Below, in pieces: positions 18,363 through 27,557 of a stretch of DNA of 64,000 bases (the stretch's first letter is position 1; each line of letters starts with the position of its first letter). The stretch lies in assembly GCF_002995845.1 (NCBI RefSeq), contig NZ_PVXP01000003.1, positions 79,645-143,644 of the forward strand, written 5' to 3'. The translations under genes and the position numbers were made by a program. The notes under the pieces were generated by a model. It was given only the letters and a program-made list of their open reading frames with translations. It made no database searches and had not been told where the DNA came from. The stretch comes from Clostridium luticellarii (lineage in GTDB: Bacteria > Bacillota > Clostridia > Clostridiales > Clostridiaceae).

Positions 18363-19808
18363 CTATATGACTGTCAGCATAAGTTTTACCTTTTTACTAT
18401 ATTTTTCTACAGTACCATAGAAGGTATATATTCCTGAATCCTTCGTATTCTGCTCACCATACTCCCATGTAACTTCAACATTCTTGGTATCTCCATCTGA
18501 CATTTTCGCTTTCACAGTCTTGGGAAGAGTGTAGTTATTTCCACTGTATATTTCTTTGGAAACATCCTCAATTTCAACAGGTATGGGTTTTACAATCAAT
18601 GTCGCAGTAACCTGTTTGTCACTTCCCTCTATTTTACCATATAGAACAAATTTACCTGGATTGGAGGTATTTATTTTAGACAGATTCCAGGTTACAGGTA
18701 CATCTTTTACAACACCTGCATCAGCAGTCACAAGCACAGTAGATCTGGGAATATATTTATCATTCTGCCATATGGTATCTGTAAAATTATTCACATAGGA
18801 TACAGAAAGCGGAATTGATTTCAACTCATTCTCAATACTATAGCTTACAGAACCACCGCCTCCGAGTATTTTCATGTTACTTACGATTTCAGATTTCAAA
18901 AAATTATAGATGGCATTGGGCACATAATCATCTACAAACACTATAGGTGAAGCTGTTCGAGAAGCTATGGCAGAAGCTACCAGTGAATCAGGAAAAGCTC
19001 TGTCAGAAGCTATATATACCGTAGATGTATTCAATTCACTTTTAAATGCATCTATTATGTCTATGTTCCTTGAAAATATATCTCCGTCTCCTATTCTCTT
19101 ACACTGTGGAATAACTTTCAATATATCATCACTTATCTGAGTTTGTCCCCCTATTACATATACGGCATCTGCCTTTTTCTTGCCGTTTAAAAATTTAGCC
19201 GTGCTATCCGGTATATTGTCTCTCGTAGTCAAAACTATAGGCATTCCCTTTAATGCTGCAATAGGAGCCATGGATATGCCATCATAAAAATTATCTCCAT
19301 TTACCACAGCTATCTGATTGGCGTTCCCCAATTTTTTAGCTACCTCAATACTGGTTTCATACCTATCTGATCCCCCAAGTCTTGTAACTTTTATCCCCCT
19401 GGACTTGACAGCATCTTCAACGCTTTGGGATATGACTCCCTTTCCACCTACTATAAAGGCATTTTTTACGTTTAATCTGCTGAGTTCTACGGAAGTATAC
19501 GGACTCAAGCTGTCATTGCCCATCAGCAAAATAGGAGCATCATATTTTTTTGCCAGTGGAGCTGCAGATAGTGCATCCGGAAAGTTTTCACCGTTTACCA
19601 GTACAGCATAATCACTTGATTCTTTCCAGCCATCCTGGCATACCTTAGCTGCAGTTTCGTATCTGTCTGTACCGCTGTACCTATCTATATCAACCTGTGC
19701 ATGTACTTTTGTAAAGCCAGCACTCAATATAAAAACCGTCAGCACAGCTGCCAGCCGTAATTTTCTACTTCCAAACACATTAAAAAATTTAATGTCTTCC
19801 ATGTACAT
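18363..19808 (-). CDS. Secreted surface protein with cell-wall-binding repeats and Ig-like domains
   Basis: The 481-residue protein has a signal peptide (basic start, hydrophobic LAAVLTVFILSAGF, then A-Q cleavage region near residue 38). Three cell-wall-binding type 2 (CWB2) repeats follow, at about 40-130, 135-230 and 230-325 (for example DRYSGTDRYETAAKVCQDGW and VIGGQTQIS). Two C-terminal Ig-like repeats cover about 340-481 (VPVTWNLS, VEVTWEYG). CWB2 modules anchor proteins to clostridial walls. The exact role is unknown; its link to flagellin suggests a motility or surface function. Confidence 0.88.
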   Translation of the reverse strand: MYMEDIKFFNVFGSRKLRLAAVLTVFILSAGFTKVHAQVDIDRYSGTDRYETAAKVCQDGWKESSDYAVLVNGENFPDALSAAPLAKKYDAPILLMGNDSLSPYTSVELSRLNVKNAFIVGGKGVISQSVEDAVKSRGIKVTRLGGSDRYETSIEVAKKLGNANQIAVVNGDNFYDGISMAPIAALKGMPIVLTTRDNIPDSTAKFLNGKKKADAVYVIGGQTQISDDILKVIPQCKRIGDGDIFSRNIDIIDAFKSELNTSTVYIASDRAFPDSLVASAIASRTASPIVFVDDYVPNAIYNFLKSEIVSNMKILGGGGSVSYSIENELKSIPLSVSYVNNFTDTIWQNDKYIPRSTVLVTADAGVVKDVPVTWNLSKINTSNPGKFVLYGKIEGSDKQVTATLIVKPIPVEIEDVSKEIYSGNNYTLPKTVKAKMSDGDTKNVEVTWEYGEQNTKDSGIYTFYGTVEKYSKKVKLMLTVI

Positions 19809-19880
19809 TACATTCTCCCTTCCAATTCTCCTTAAATAAAATACATCCTACTGTCAGCACATGAATAAATCCATTGTTTT

Positions 19881-19909
19881 ATTATCGATAACAACCACAA
19901 AGTGCTTTA
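19881..19909 (-). promoter_or_regulatory. Sigma-28 (SigD)-like promoter
   Basis: On the minus strand TAAA and ATCGATAA are separated by 16 bases, close to the flagellar sigma factor pattern TAAA-N15-GCCGATAA. It lies about 75 bases before the start of the cell-wall-binding gene and could also drive flagellin. The call rests on pattern only. Confidence 0.5.
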
Positions 19910-19970
19910 GGGAAAATTTAATATATACCAATTAATTATTTTATGAAATTAATATCCACTTATTTATGTA

Positions 19971-20312
19971 TTATATAGTTCTGTCATAAGGTTCTATTTT
20001 TACATACATATTAAATAATTCAAGTGCCTTCTCTTCACTTATCTGTCCGCTGTCCAGATTACGGTATAATATATATAGGGTGGCATTCAGACCTGGATCC
20101 GCACTTTTGGTTTCCCTCATCTTTTCAAGTATCTTTTCCTTGAGAGAGATATTTCCCCTATCCAGTTCTTCCTTTAATAAATTCAGCATTTTATCTGCTT
20201 CTTTTTTTATGGACTTTTCCACGGAAGTCATTTTTATATCTTTTAATCCTGAAATCAACATATCTATGCATTTTCTATCAATAAGTATTTTTTCTGATTT
20301 TTCACTTTCCAC
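19971..20312 (-). CDS. Small helical protein of unknown function
   Basis: I do not recognise this protein of about 113 residues. It is charged and mostly helical, with no membrane segment or signal peptide. The GTG at 20312 is preceded by AGGTGGGGAGTTTT and is my preferred start; a GTG four codons upstream is also possible. It lies between ssb and the flagellar surface protein on the same strand, with the probable ssb terminator upstream. A flagellar or regulatory role is only suggested by position. Confidence 0.65.
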   Translation of the reverse strand: MESEKSEKILIDRKCIDMLISGLKDIKMTSVEKSIKKEADKMLNLLKEELDRGNISLKEKILEKMRETKSADPGLNATLYILYRNLDSGQISEEKALELFNMYVKIEPYDRTI

Positions 20313-20393
20313 AAAACTCCCCACCTTTCCTCAAGTTATAATTTTACCAAATCATTTTCATTCTATCAACCAGAGCCCAATATATAATATCAA

Positions 20394-20418
20394 AGGTGAA
20401 ACTCATTCAAGTTTCACC
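20394..20418 (-). terminator. Probable ssb terminator
   Basis: An inverted repeat (GGTGAAACT, loop CATTCA, AGTTTCACC) lies 28 bases after the ssb stop. On the minus strand it is followed by a T-rich TTTGATATTATA stretch. Confidence 0.6.
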
Positions 20419-20445
20419 CCATTTACAGACACAATTAATTTAAAG

Positions 20446-20781
20446 TTAAGCCAGATCTTTCTCTTTATATTCCAAAAATTGAATTTTGTCCGCTTCCACT
20501 ATGGTGGAAAATTTTTTGACTCCATCTTTCACATAACTTTTAGTGCTTACTTTTCCATTTACACCCAATAATCTGCCTTTTTTCAAATATGGACATAAAT
20601 TATCCCCTCTGTTGGTCCAATAGGAAACTAAAATAAAATCTGCTTCCCTCTCACCACTGCTGTTTAAAAAATCTTTATTAACAGCCAGAATAAACTTGAT
20701 CACACCTCTAACATTGTTTTCCATTTTAATAATCTCTGCATCTTTAGTCAATCTTCCAATAAGAGTAACACTGTTCAACAC
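20446..20781 (-). CDS. ssb: Short single-stranded DNA-binding protein
   Basis: This is an OB-fold SSB of only 111 residues, starting with the typical NSVTLIGRLTKDAEI and containing FILAVNKDF and the GRLLGVNGKVSTKSYVKDGV motif. It lacks the linker and the acidic DDDIPF-like tail that recruits partner proteins, so it is likely an accessory SSB rather than the main replicative one. The start is GTG (or the TTG that follows) after GGGAGGTAAAG. It is transcribed alone. Confidence 0.9.
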   Translation of the reverse strand: MLNSVTLIGRLTKDAEIIKMENNVRGVIKFILAVNKDFLNSSGEREADFILVSYWTNRGDNLCPYLKKGRLLGVNGKVSTKSYVKDGVKKFSTIVEADKIQFLEYKEKDLA

Positions 20782-20894
20782 CTTTACCTCCCTGTTGTTT
20801 TTTCCTGTAATTATGCCCCAGGGAGAGAGTCTTATTCAATATAATCTTCCTTTTAAATAAATTTTCGTATAAATATCTTGAAAATTTATAAATT

Positions 20895-21266
20895 TTAAGA
20901 TTCAAGAGGTAAAATTTCTGTCCAATAACCATCAGGATCAGCTATAAAGTAAAGACCCATCTTTTTATTTTCATAACATATACATCCCATTTTTTTATGA
21001 TGTTCATATGCAGCTTTAAAATCATCCGTTCTGACAGCCATGTGGATTTCATTATCTCCTAAATTATAGGGTTCTTTTCTGTCTTTCAGCCAGGTAAGTT
21101 CTATTTTATAATCTTTTACTCCATCTCCCATGAAAACCAGCGTAAAACTTTTATCATCTGCTTCTTTTCTTCTGATCTCCTTAAATTCAAGAGCCTCTTT
21201 ATAAAATTCTATGCTTTTATCCAGATTAAGTACATTTATGTTGTTATGATCAAATGTAAATTTCAT
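20895..21266 (-). CDS. gloA: Glyoxalase I / VOC family metalloenzyme
   Basis: This is a 123-residue vicinal-oxygen-chelate protein. All four metal ligands of bacterial glyoxalase I can be matched: H7 in DHNNINV, E56 in YKIELTW, H75 in NEIHMAV and E117 in DGYWTEILP. Glyoxalase I converts the methylglyoxal-thiol adduct to a lactoyl thioester; the thiol in clostridia may not be glutathione. The ATG follows GAGAGG. The gene symbol is by similarity; substrate is inferred. Confidence 0.8.
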   Translation of the reverse strand: MKFTFDHNNINVLNLDKSIEFYKEALEFKEIRRKEADDKSFTLVFMGDGVKDYKIELTWLKDRKEPYNLGDNEIHMAVRTDDFKAAYEHHKKMGCICYENKKMGLYFIADPDGYWTEILPLES

Positions 21267-21398
21267 AATTCATCAACCTCTCATATAATGATGATACAAT
21301 TATATCCTATATTACCACATATGTTAACTAAATAATAAAATTTACTTTTTATTATGTTATAATAAAAGCAATTGAATATGTAAGGTAGGTGAAGTATA

Positions 21399-22136
21399 TT
21401 GAAAAACTATAATATTAAAATTCATTATCTCTATCACAGCGGCTTTGCCGTAGAAACCTCTTCACATTTTTTGATATTTGACTATTACAGGGATTCTTTT
21501 GATTCCTGTCCTCAAACCTTGGAAAATGGCCTTATATCACAAGATCTCTTAAAAAATAAAAAAGATGTGCTGGTATTCTGTTCTCATAAGCATCCAGATC
21601 ATTTCAATCCTATAATACTAAAATGGCAAAGAGCAAATCCTGGTATAAGATACATACTGAGCAGTGACATAAAAATAAAAAATCCTCCTGAAAATTATCA
21701 CAAGCTGTCCACTTACGAATGTTTAAATTTGGGCAATGTATTTGTTAAAGCTTATGGTTCCACAGATATAGGAATTTCATTTTTGGTAAAATTAGATGGA
21801 GTCACTATTTTTCATGCGGGAGATCTAAACCTATGGTACTGGAAAGAAGACTCCAAAAGCGAACAAAAAGCTGCGGAAAATAATTTCAAGATGGAAATAA
21901 GTAAAATAAAGGGAGAAGATATAGATTTTGCATTTTTTCCTGTAGATCCAAGACTGGAAGAATACTACTGCTCGGGAGGAGAATATTTTATAAATGAAAT
22001 TCATCCTGCATTTTTCATACCCATGCATTTCTGGGATAACAGTTATATAACCAAAAATTTTGCAGAGCTCATGAAACATTCTCTTTCAAAATGCCTCGTT
22101 ATAGATCACAGAGGCCAGACATTTGATTTTACGTAG
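21399..22136 (+). CDS. Metallo-beta-lactamase fold hydrolase
   Basis: This is a 245-residue MBL-fold protein with the metal-binding motif SHKHPDH near residue 62, a later FHAGDLNLW motif with the bridging Asp, and a C-terminal His in PAFFIPMHFWD. It resembles the UlaG-like/YtkL branch. The substrate cannot be told. The start is TTG after AAGGTAGGTGAAG. It precedes cbiZ by 15 bases on the same strand, so the two probably form an operon. Confidence 0.82.
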   Translation: MKNYNIKIHYLYHSGFAVETSSHFLIFDYYRDSFDSCPQTLENGLISQDLLKNKKDVLVFCSHKHPDHFNPIILKWQRANPGIRYILSSDIKIKNPPENYHKLSTYECLNLGNVFVKAYGSTDIGISFLVKLDGVTIFHAGDLNLWYWKEDSKSEQKAAENNFKMEISKIKGEDIDFAFFPVDPRLEEYYCSGGEYFINEIHPAFFIPMHFWDNSYITKNFAELMKHSLSKCLVIDHRGQTFDFT

Positions 22137-22151
22137 GGGGGATAGCAAGAA

Positions 22152-22877
22152 GTGCCACAACTCAATGAGAATTTAGATTTTAACAACGCCAGATTAGAAG
22201 TAACTGACAACCATGTCCACATTAATTTTTCAGAACCAGTGGAAATATTGAGCTCTGCCATATTAAACGGAGGTTTTACCAGAGCCAGCAATATAGTCAA
22301 TGTGAAAGTTGGTCAAAACAAAAATAAAGACAGCAATAAAATATTTCCACCTCCTGAAGTCACCCTTCAGCAGTACATAAAATCAAAAAAATGGGAGGGT
22401 AGTTCCGTTGGAATAATGACTGCAGCCAATATGAAATCCTTTAGAACAAGCCGCGAGGTTCAAGGCAGTGTAATAGTCCAGAGCTTCATCACCCTGGGAG
22501 TATCCAATGCACGACGTGCAGGAGATACTGCGGACTGGAAAAGTTTTAATTCCCATAGTCCAAAACCCGGCACCATAAATATTATTTTAGGAACAAACGC
22601 CAGGTTATCAAAAGCTGCCATGGTAGAGGCCATTATGATAATTTCAGAAGCAAAGACCTGTGTAATGCAGGACTTCAATATACTTAGCTCTGTAAGCGGA
22701 AAAACCGCTACCGGAACGGGTACAGACTCCTGCGTGGTTTTTACCGGCACAGGAGAAAACATAGATTACTGCGGAAAACATGTCTTGATGGGAGAAATGG
22801 TGGCAAAGGCAGTACTAAAGGCTTTAAAAGATTCCTTATCCGAAATAGTCTCCTGGGGCGGAACCCAGTGGATTTAG
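22152..22877 (+). CDS. cbiZ: Adenosylcobinamide amidohydrolase CbiZ
   Basis: CbiZ cleaves the side chain of adenosylcobinamide or related corrinoids so that salvaged corrinoids can re-enter cobamide synthesis. The 241-residue protein shows the family blocks GIMTAANMKSF, VSNARRAGD, PGTINIILGTNARLS, AMVEAIMI and KTATGTGTDS. The start is GTG after a GGGGGGA site. It fits with cobT and the cobalt transporter elsewhere in this window as part of corrinoid economy. Confidence 0.92.
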   Translation: MPQLNENLDFNNARLEVTDNHVHINFSEPVEILSSAILNGGFTRASNIVNVKVGQNKNKDSNKIFPPPEVTLQQYIKSKKWEGSSVGIMTAANMKSFRTSREVQGSVIVQSFITLGVSNARRAGDTADWKSFNSHSPKPGTINIILGTNARLSKAAMVEAIMIISEAKTCVMQDFNILSSVSGKTATGTGTDSCVVFTGTGENIDYCGKHVLMGEMVAKAVLKALKDSLSEIVSWGGTQWI

Positions 22878-22881
22878 GATG

Positions 22882-22920
22882 CAAAGTTCAGATATTTAAT
22901 ATCTGAACTTTGTACTTTTC
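22882..22920 (+). terminator. Terminator between cbiZ and dut
   Basis: A perfect 15-base inverted repeat (CAAAGTTCAGATATT and complement, single T loop) follows cbiZ and is trailed by TACTTTTCT. It lies between convergent genes. The arm sequence matches the core of the dispersed repeats near flgE, so the terminator may have been recruited from a repeat. Confidence 0.75.
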
Positions 22921-23352
22921 TCATTTAAGTCCAGTTGATCCGAAACCCATCCATCCTCTTTCCGTATCATCTAATTTATCTGTTTCTTCTACACACACCT
23001 GCTCCACCGGTTTTATTACCATTTGAGCAATTTTCATGCCTTTTTCCACCAGAAATGTCTTCTCTCCAAAATTTATCATAAGCACTTTTATCTCTCCCCG
23101 ATAGCCTTCATCTACCGTGCCCGGCGAATTCAAAAGGGTAATGCCATATTTTAAGGCAAGTCCACTTCTGGGCCTTACCTGGGCTTCCGTGTTTTTCGGA
23201 AGTTGAATTTTTATTCCTGTGGATACAAGTTTTCTCTCCATGGGTCTTATGGGAACTTCCTCTACTGAAAACAAGTCAAGACCAGCATCACCGCTGTGGG
23301 CGTAAAATGGTATTTTTGCATCAGTATTTATTTTTTTTACCAGTAGTTTCAT
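22921..23352 (-). CDS. dut: dUTP diphosphatase
   Basis: This is a trimeric dUTPase hydrolysing dUTP to dUMP and pyrophosphate. All five conserved motifs are present: [38 protein letters not shown] and [10 protein letters not shown]. The length (143 residues) is standard. The ATG follows ATGAGGTATGATCT. Confidence 0.96.
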   Translation of the reverse strand: MKLLVKKINTDAKIPFYAHSGDAGLDLFSVEEVPIRPMERKLVSTGIKIQLPKNTEAQVRPRSGLALKYGITLLNSPGTVDEGYRGEIKVLMINFGEKTFLVEKGMKIAQMVIKPVEQVCVEETDKLDDTERGWMGFGSTGLK

Positions 23353-23500
23353 AGATCATACCTCATTTTTCTTTATTTAGTTAAAATCCTAATAATAAAA
23401 TACCATCAAAACCTATAAAACACAAATACAATTTTGAAGCATATATGGAAATATTTCAGCGGCAATGTTATTATCTATATATAAGAAGGTGGTCATAAAT

Positions 23501-23962
23501 ATGTACAATTATCTTACCAAAGAGGCCATAGATAAGCTTAAAGAAGAAATTGAACACAGGAAAGTAGTTGTACGGCGTAAAATAAATGAGGATTTGAAGG
23601 AAGCCCGGGCTCAGGGAGATCTGAGTGAAAACTTTGAATATAAAGCTGCCAAAAGAGACAGAGCACATAACGAAAGCAGAATAAGATATCTGGAAAAAAT
23701 GATAAGAACCGCCAAAATAATAAAAGACACCATTTCAGAGGATCAGGTTGGAATAGGAAAAACTGTATACCTTAAATTTCCCAAAGAAAAAGAAAGTGAA
23801 GCCTTCAACATAGTAACTACCATAGAGGCAGATCCGATGAACAATAAAATAAGCATAGAATCCCCTCTCGGATCCGCAATATACAAACATACGTCAGGTG
23901 ACCGTGTTGCGGTAAAATCACCTGAAGGACAATATTATGTTGAAATTGAAGGCGTAGAATAA
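23501..23962 (+). CDS. greA: Transcription elongation factor GreA family
   Basis: Gre factors stimulate RNA cleavage by stalled RNA polymerase. The N-terminal coiled coil carries the active DLKEARAQGDLSENFEYKAAK segment with the acidic tip, and the C-terminal FKBP-like domain ends SPEGQYYVEIEGVE. I place the start at 23501 (ATG after AAGGTGG); the frame is open 12 codons further upstream. It is monocistronic with its own terminator. It may be a second Gre paralogue, since the KFPKEKESEAFNIV core departs from the usual GreA. Confidence 0.88.
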   Translation: MYNYLTKEAIDKLKEEIEHRKVVVRRKINEDLKEARAQGDLSENFEYKAAKRDRAHNESRIRYLEKMIRTAKIIKDTISEDQVGIGKTVYLKFPKEKESEAFNIVTTIEADPMNNKISIESPLGSAIYKHTSGDRVAVKSPEGQYYVEIEGVE

Positions 23963-23969
23963 AGTGGCA

Positions 23970-24012
23970 GTTTCTGGATGTCAATTATATTTTGTCCATC
24001 CAGAAACTCATT
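23970..24012 (+). terminator. greA terminator
   Basis: The arms GTTTCTGGATG and CATCCAGAAAC pair around a 16-base T-rich loop and are followed by TCATTTAAAA. It lies between convergent greA and dsdA. Confidence 0.65.
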
Positions 24013-24017
24013 TAAAA

Positions 24018-25397
24018 TCAGCTGAAGAAAGCTTTTTTATTTGAAATATCCTCTGCTCTTTCATAATAGGATTTCATTATATCTTTTGGAACCATACTTC
24101 CGCCTGTTGCCCAGGAAATATGGCAGGCATCGTTCAGCTTATTCTTCAAATTATTATCCTCTATATATTTTTTCCCTGATTCATTCCCAAACAACTGGAC
24201 CGGCCCTGAAATTCCCGCCAGCGCCGAAGGTTCCAATGAGATATCTTCCAGATCCACCATGGATTTTAAAAGCATATACAGTGTTTCATCCTCTACCGTA
24301 TAACAGCCGCTTATCAGATTTTCCATCGTCTTTCCCACAAATTTTGAAGCCCTTGCCACTGCAAGTCCATCTGCTTCAGTGATTCCGTCAATTCCAAAAT
24401 CCTGAACACATATTTTATCATGAAGCCCTGTCATGAGTCCGAGAAGCATGCAGGGTGAATGAGTTGGTTCTGCAAAAAAACAATGTACATTATCCTTGAA
24501 AACCAATTTTAATCCAAAGGCAACCCCTCCCGGCCCTCCTCCTACTCCGCAGGGAAGATAAACAAAAAGCGGATGATCTTCATCAACCTGAACATGAATT
24601 TTCTCCAGCTGATTTTTCAGCCTGCAGGCTGCCACTGAATACCCTAAAAACAAATCTCTGGAATTTTCATCATCTACAAAATACATGTTAGGATCCAGCA
24701 GTGATTGTTTTCTGGCCTCCACTATAGCCCTGCTGTAATCCTCTTTATACTCAATTACTGTAACTCCTCTGCTTCTCAGAAGATCTTTCTTCCACTGTCT
24801 TGCATCAGCCGACATATGCACATATACTTTAAATCCAAGCTTTGCACTAATTATGCCAATACTCAGGCCCAAATTCCCGGTGGATGCCACTGCAATAGAG
24901 TATTGTGAAAAAAATTTCCTAAATTCATGGCTGTCAAAAGCGGAATAATCATCTGTTTCCTTTAACATATTATTTTGTGTGGCAAGATTCTCTGCATACT
25001 TTAAGACTTCGTAAATACCCCCTCTTGCCTTAATTGATCCCGAAACAGCAAGCGCATTGTCACATTTTAAAAGCATCCTGCCCGGAACCTTCTCATGAAA
25101 CATCTTTTCAATATTATTTTGCATATCAGATATTTTAACAACAGGTGATTCAATAATTCCCTTTTCTTTTTGAGTTTCCGGAAAAACTTTCGATATATAG
25201 GGAGCAAATCTTTTGAGTCTCTTTTCTGCATCTTTTACATCTTCTTCTTTAAGTGAAATTTTTTTTATGGCATCTTCAAATTTTTCACCTCTAGAATTTA
25301 CCCAAAACAATTGCTCCATGGAAGTAATCCTGTTCAATAGCGGAAACTGTTTTTTCCATTCTTCTGTGGATTTCCCCTGAATTATTTTATTTCCCAT
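24018..25397 (-). CDS. dsdA: D-serine dehydratase
   Basis: DsdA is a PLP enzyme converting D-serine to pyruvate and ammonia. The Schiff-base lysine lies in [14 protein letters not shown] (K123 from my start), the phosphate-binding turn in [11 protein letters not shown], and the [14 protein letters not shown] glycine loop is typical of this subfamily. The ATG at 25397 has GAAGGA at good spacing and gives 459 residues; a TTG 16 codons upstream has no clear ribosome site. It is monocistronic and convergent with greA. Confidence 0.93.
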   Translation of the reverse strand: MGNKIIQGKSTEEWKKQFPLLNRITSMEQLFWVNSRGEKFEDAIKKISLKEEDVKDAEKRLKRFAPYISKVFPETQKEKGIIESPVVKISDMQNNIEKMFHEKVPGRMLLKCDNALAVSGSIKARGGIYEVLKYAENLATQNNMLKETDDYSAFDSHEFRKFFSQYSIAVASTGNLGLSIGIISAKLGFKVYVHMSADARQWKKDLLRSRGVTVIEYKEDYSRAIVEARKQSLLDPNMYFVDDENSRDLFLGYSVAACRLKNQLEKIHVQVDEDHPLFVYLPCGVGGGPGGVAFGLKLVFKDNVHCFFAEPTHSPCMLLGLMTGLHDKICVQDFGIDGITEADGLAVARASKFVGKTMENLISGCYTVEDETLYMLLKSMVDLEDISLEPSALAGISGPVQLFGNESGKKYIEDNNLKNKLNDACHISWATGGSMVPKDIMKSYYERAEDISNKKAFFS

Positions 25398-25538
25398 GCC
25401 CAGTCCTTCTTTCTTCAATAATATATTAAGTTGATTATAGTACAAATACTACTCTATTTCATCCTCAAAAATATGTTATGATAGATAGAGAGATTCATGA
25501 AATCAGAAATATAAATGAAATATACAAGGAAGGTTGTT

Positions 25539-26228
25539 ATGAAAAAAATTTTAATAATTGAAGATGATTTGAGCATAGCAGAACTCCAAAGAGACTATCT
25601 CGAACTGGAAGGGTTTGAGGTAACACTGTGTGCAGATGGGGTAAAAGGCCTGAATACCTTAAACAATGCTGAATTTGATCTGGTCATTTTAGATTTAATG
25701 CTGCCTAAAATGGATGGATACAGTATTCTGCGCAGCATACAGGACAAAAAAGACATTCCCGTACTGTTAGTCTCTGCTAAAAAAGAAGAAATTGATAAAA
25801 TAAAAGGGTTCACTCTCGGCGCTGACGATTATATCACAAAACCTTTTAGTCCCAGCGAGTTGGTGGCCAGGGTCAAATCTCATATTCAAAACTATGAAAG
25901 GATAAAAAATAAATTCAATTCCAGATATCCCAGAATAGTCATAAGGGGTCTTGAAATACTGCGAGATTCAAGGCAGGTACTGGTAAACGGAACCGAGGTA
26001 TTCCTGGCACAGAAAGAATTTGATCTTCTGCTTTATATGGCTCAAAATCCCAACAGGGTGTTCAGCAGAGAGGAATTATTTGAAAATATATGGGGGCTGG
26101 ATGCCATGGGTGATAATGCCACTATCACAGTACACATAAGAAGAATAAGAGAGAAAATAGAGTTTGATCCTTCCCACCCCCAATACATAGAAACAGTCTG
26201 GGGAGCAGGATACAGACTCAGGAGCTGA
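25539..26228 (+). CDS. OmpR-family response regulator (no adjacent kinase)
   Basis: This is a two-domain response regulator. The receiver domain has the acidic pocket EDD at residues 8-10, phospho-acceptor D52 in LVILDLMLPKMDG and K101 in DYITKPFSP. A winged-helix output domain spans about residues 130-229 (HIRRIREKIEFDP, VWGAGYRLRS). The ATG follows AAGGAAGG. No sensor kinase gene follows; downstream lies repeat DNA and then genes on the other strand, so it is an orphan here. Confidence 0.93.
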   Translation: MKKILIIEDDLSIAELQRDYLELEGFEVTLCADGVKGLNTLNNAEFDLVILDLMLPKMDGYSILRSIQDKKDIPVLLVSAKKEEIDKIKGFTLGADDYITKPFSPSELVARVKSHIQNYERIKNKFNSRYPRIVIRGLEILRDSRQVLVNGTEVFLAQKEFDLLLYMAQNPNRVFSREELFENIWGLDAMGDNATITVHIRRIREKIEFDPSHPQYIETVWGAGYRLRS

Positions 26229-26345
26229 TTGTCCAATTCACATTTGACAATTCATAATATGCAATTGTAAGTGGACAAGCTACATCGGGTACTTCCGTTA
26301 TGTCCCACAATTTTGGAGGTTTTCGGCAGATGTCAAAAGCCTCCA
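26229..26345. repeat. Dispersed repeat downstream of the response regulator
   Basis: The stretch reads ccaattcacatttgacaatt followed by short hairpin-forming pieces including aattttggaggttttcggca and its partner tgtcaaaagcctccaatt. It shares the acaatt words and the ttttcggc hairpin stem with the repeats flanking flgE. Non-coding. Confidence 0.5.
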
Positions 26346-26448
26346 ATTATATGCTGTAAAATCTGTCTTTTTCATGCTTTATTTTTTACATCACAATAAA
26401 CAGTGATTAATCACTACTATCAATATCCAAAATCTCCATATCCACTTT

Positions 26449-26850
26449 TTAACCTTGTGACCTCTTTTTATATCTATTCCTTAATGATTGCACGTCATAA
26501 CTATTTTGTTCCGTTACTCCTTTGACCTCTTCATAATCTGCCTTTAGTTCGTCCGCTGTTTTCTTCAAGTCCTTTACATCACCAGACACCGTTTTTAATG
26601 CTGTTTTAATTAGTGTGCTATCATCTTTTATATTGTCCTCCAGCTTTTTAAAATGTCTGTCAGTTTGTTCTGCTTGTGCCTGCTGTCCTTCTATTACTGT
26701 ATTCATATTCTTTTTTAATTCTTCAAGGAGTATAGAGTGTTTGTTTTGTCCTGTTTGCAGTTCATTTAATTTTGCTGAGTGTTCGTCTAACTTGTCATTT
26801 ATCGGCTGTAATAGCTCCTTTATAATTTCAATATCCTGCTTATCTAACAT
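26449..26850 (-). CDS. Coiled-coil protein of unknown function
   Basis: This 133-residue charged protein is almost wholly heptad-patterned (LLQPINDKLDEHSAKLNELQ and onward), with a basic C-terminus. It has no membrane segment. The ATG follows AGGAGGTCCG at 6-8 bases. Similar small coiled-coil proteins occur in phage-derived clusters, and its upstream neighbours look phage-like, but the function is unknown. Confidence 0.7.
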   Translation of the reverse strand: MLDKQDIEIIKELLQPINDKLDEHSAKLNELQTGQNKHSILLEELKKNMNTVIEGQQAQAEQTDRHFKKLEDNIKDDSTLIKTALKTVSGDVKDLKKTADELKADYEEVKGVTEQNSYDVQSLRNRYKKRSQG

Positions 26851-26912
26851 TTTTCGGACCTCCTATATATTAATTATTATAACTGGTTATATTTGTATAT
26901 GTCAATTTGTTT

Positions 26913-27145
26913 TTAACTGCTGAGTTCCTTGACTGTAAAATCCTTTTTATCTGTGTTTAGTTCAGCAATATATTTATTATTCATATATTCCACAAGCACC
27001 AGATTATATTCTACCAGTAATCCCATATATAGAATGTGTATAAGCTGTCCTCCGCTACTGATATGTGCTTAAACTGCCTATTATACACAAATTTACTGAA
27101 CTCTATAGGATCAACCGCTATTATAACATGATTTTCAAAGTCCAT
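26913..27145 (-). pseudogene. Frameshifted small gene of unknown function
   Basis: The reading frame starts with ATG at 27145 (MDFENHVIIAVDPIEFSKFV) and runs 44 codons to a TAG. A second frame, open from MGLLVEYNLVLVEYMNNKYI to TAA at 26913, continues the same composition, so one base has been lost or gained near 27015-27035. The start overlaps the end of the upstream gene by 11 bases (ATGGACTTTGA). No family was recognised. Confidence 0.55.
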
Positions 27146-27350
27146 TTTTTACACCTTCCAACTCTATAAAATTACTATTAACATTTATATCTAAAATAGT
27201 AAATATTGTATTACCTATTTTAAGTTTGAAACCACTACTTATAACAAGGCTATTTACTATAAATACATATGGATAACAGTAATTATTGCACTTGCTGGTA
27301 TTGAAGTTTTTGCACTTTCTATGCAGTACACATTTTTCTTTCATAGTCAT
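27135..27350 (-). CDS. Small Cys-rich protein, possibly phage-derived
   Basis: This protein of about 70 residues has four Cys in its first 30 residues (CVLHRKCKNFNTSKCNNYCY), followed by a beta-rich region (LKIGNTIFTILDINVNSNFI). The true start may be the internal ATG three codons in. It overlaps the next frameshifted gene by 11 bases. I do not recognise the family; the layout resembles small phage genes. Confidence 0.5.
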   Translation of the reverse strand: MTMKEKCVLHRKCKNFNTSKCNNYCYPYVFIVNSLVISSGFKLKIGNTIFTILDINVNSNFIELEGVKNGL

Positions 27351-27464
27351 TTATACAACCTCTTTCTCACTAGAAATGTAGAAAGAGTTAAAAAGTCAGC
27401 CCTCTTTCTTTGTTATTATATTTTTATGGAGTGAAAATGCATTATCCGGTTATACTATATTTAT

Positions 27465-27531
27465 CAAGTGATTCTAAATTTGATATTTAATATTTATTCT
27501 TTGAACTTTATAGTAAAATTGCAGCGTTCGG
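27465..27531 (+). mobile_element. Putative mini-element with CAAGTGATTCTAA / AGCGTTCGG ends
   Basis: This 67-base non-coding stretch begins CAAGTGATTCTAA and ends AGCGTTCGG. The same two ends bound the 146-base insertion at 62054-62199, and similar ends occur at 30269-30354. The inside contains TTGATATTTAATATTT, related to the palindrome at 22882. It lies just upstream of the ribosome site of the thioredoxin-domain gene. Confidence 0.5.
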
Positions 27532-27557
27532 ATAAATATTTTAAAGGAGGTGGTCTT

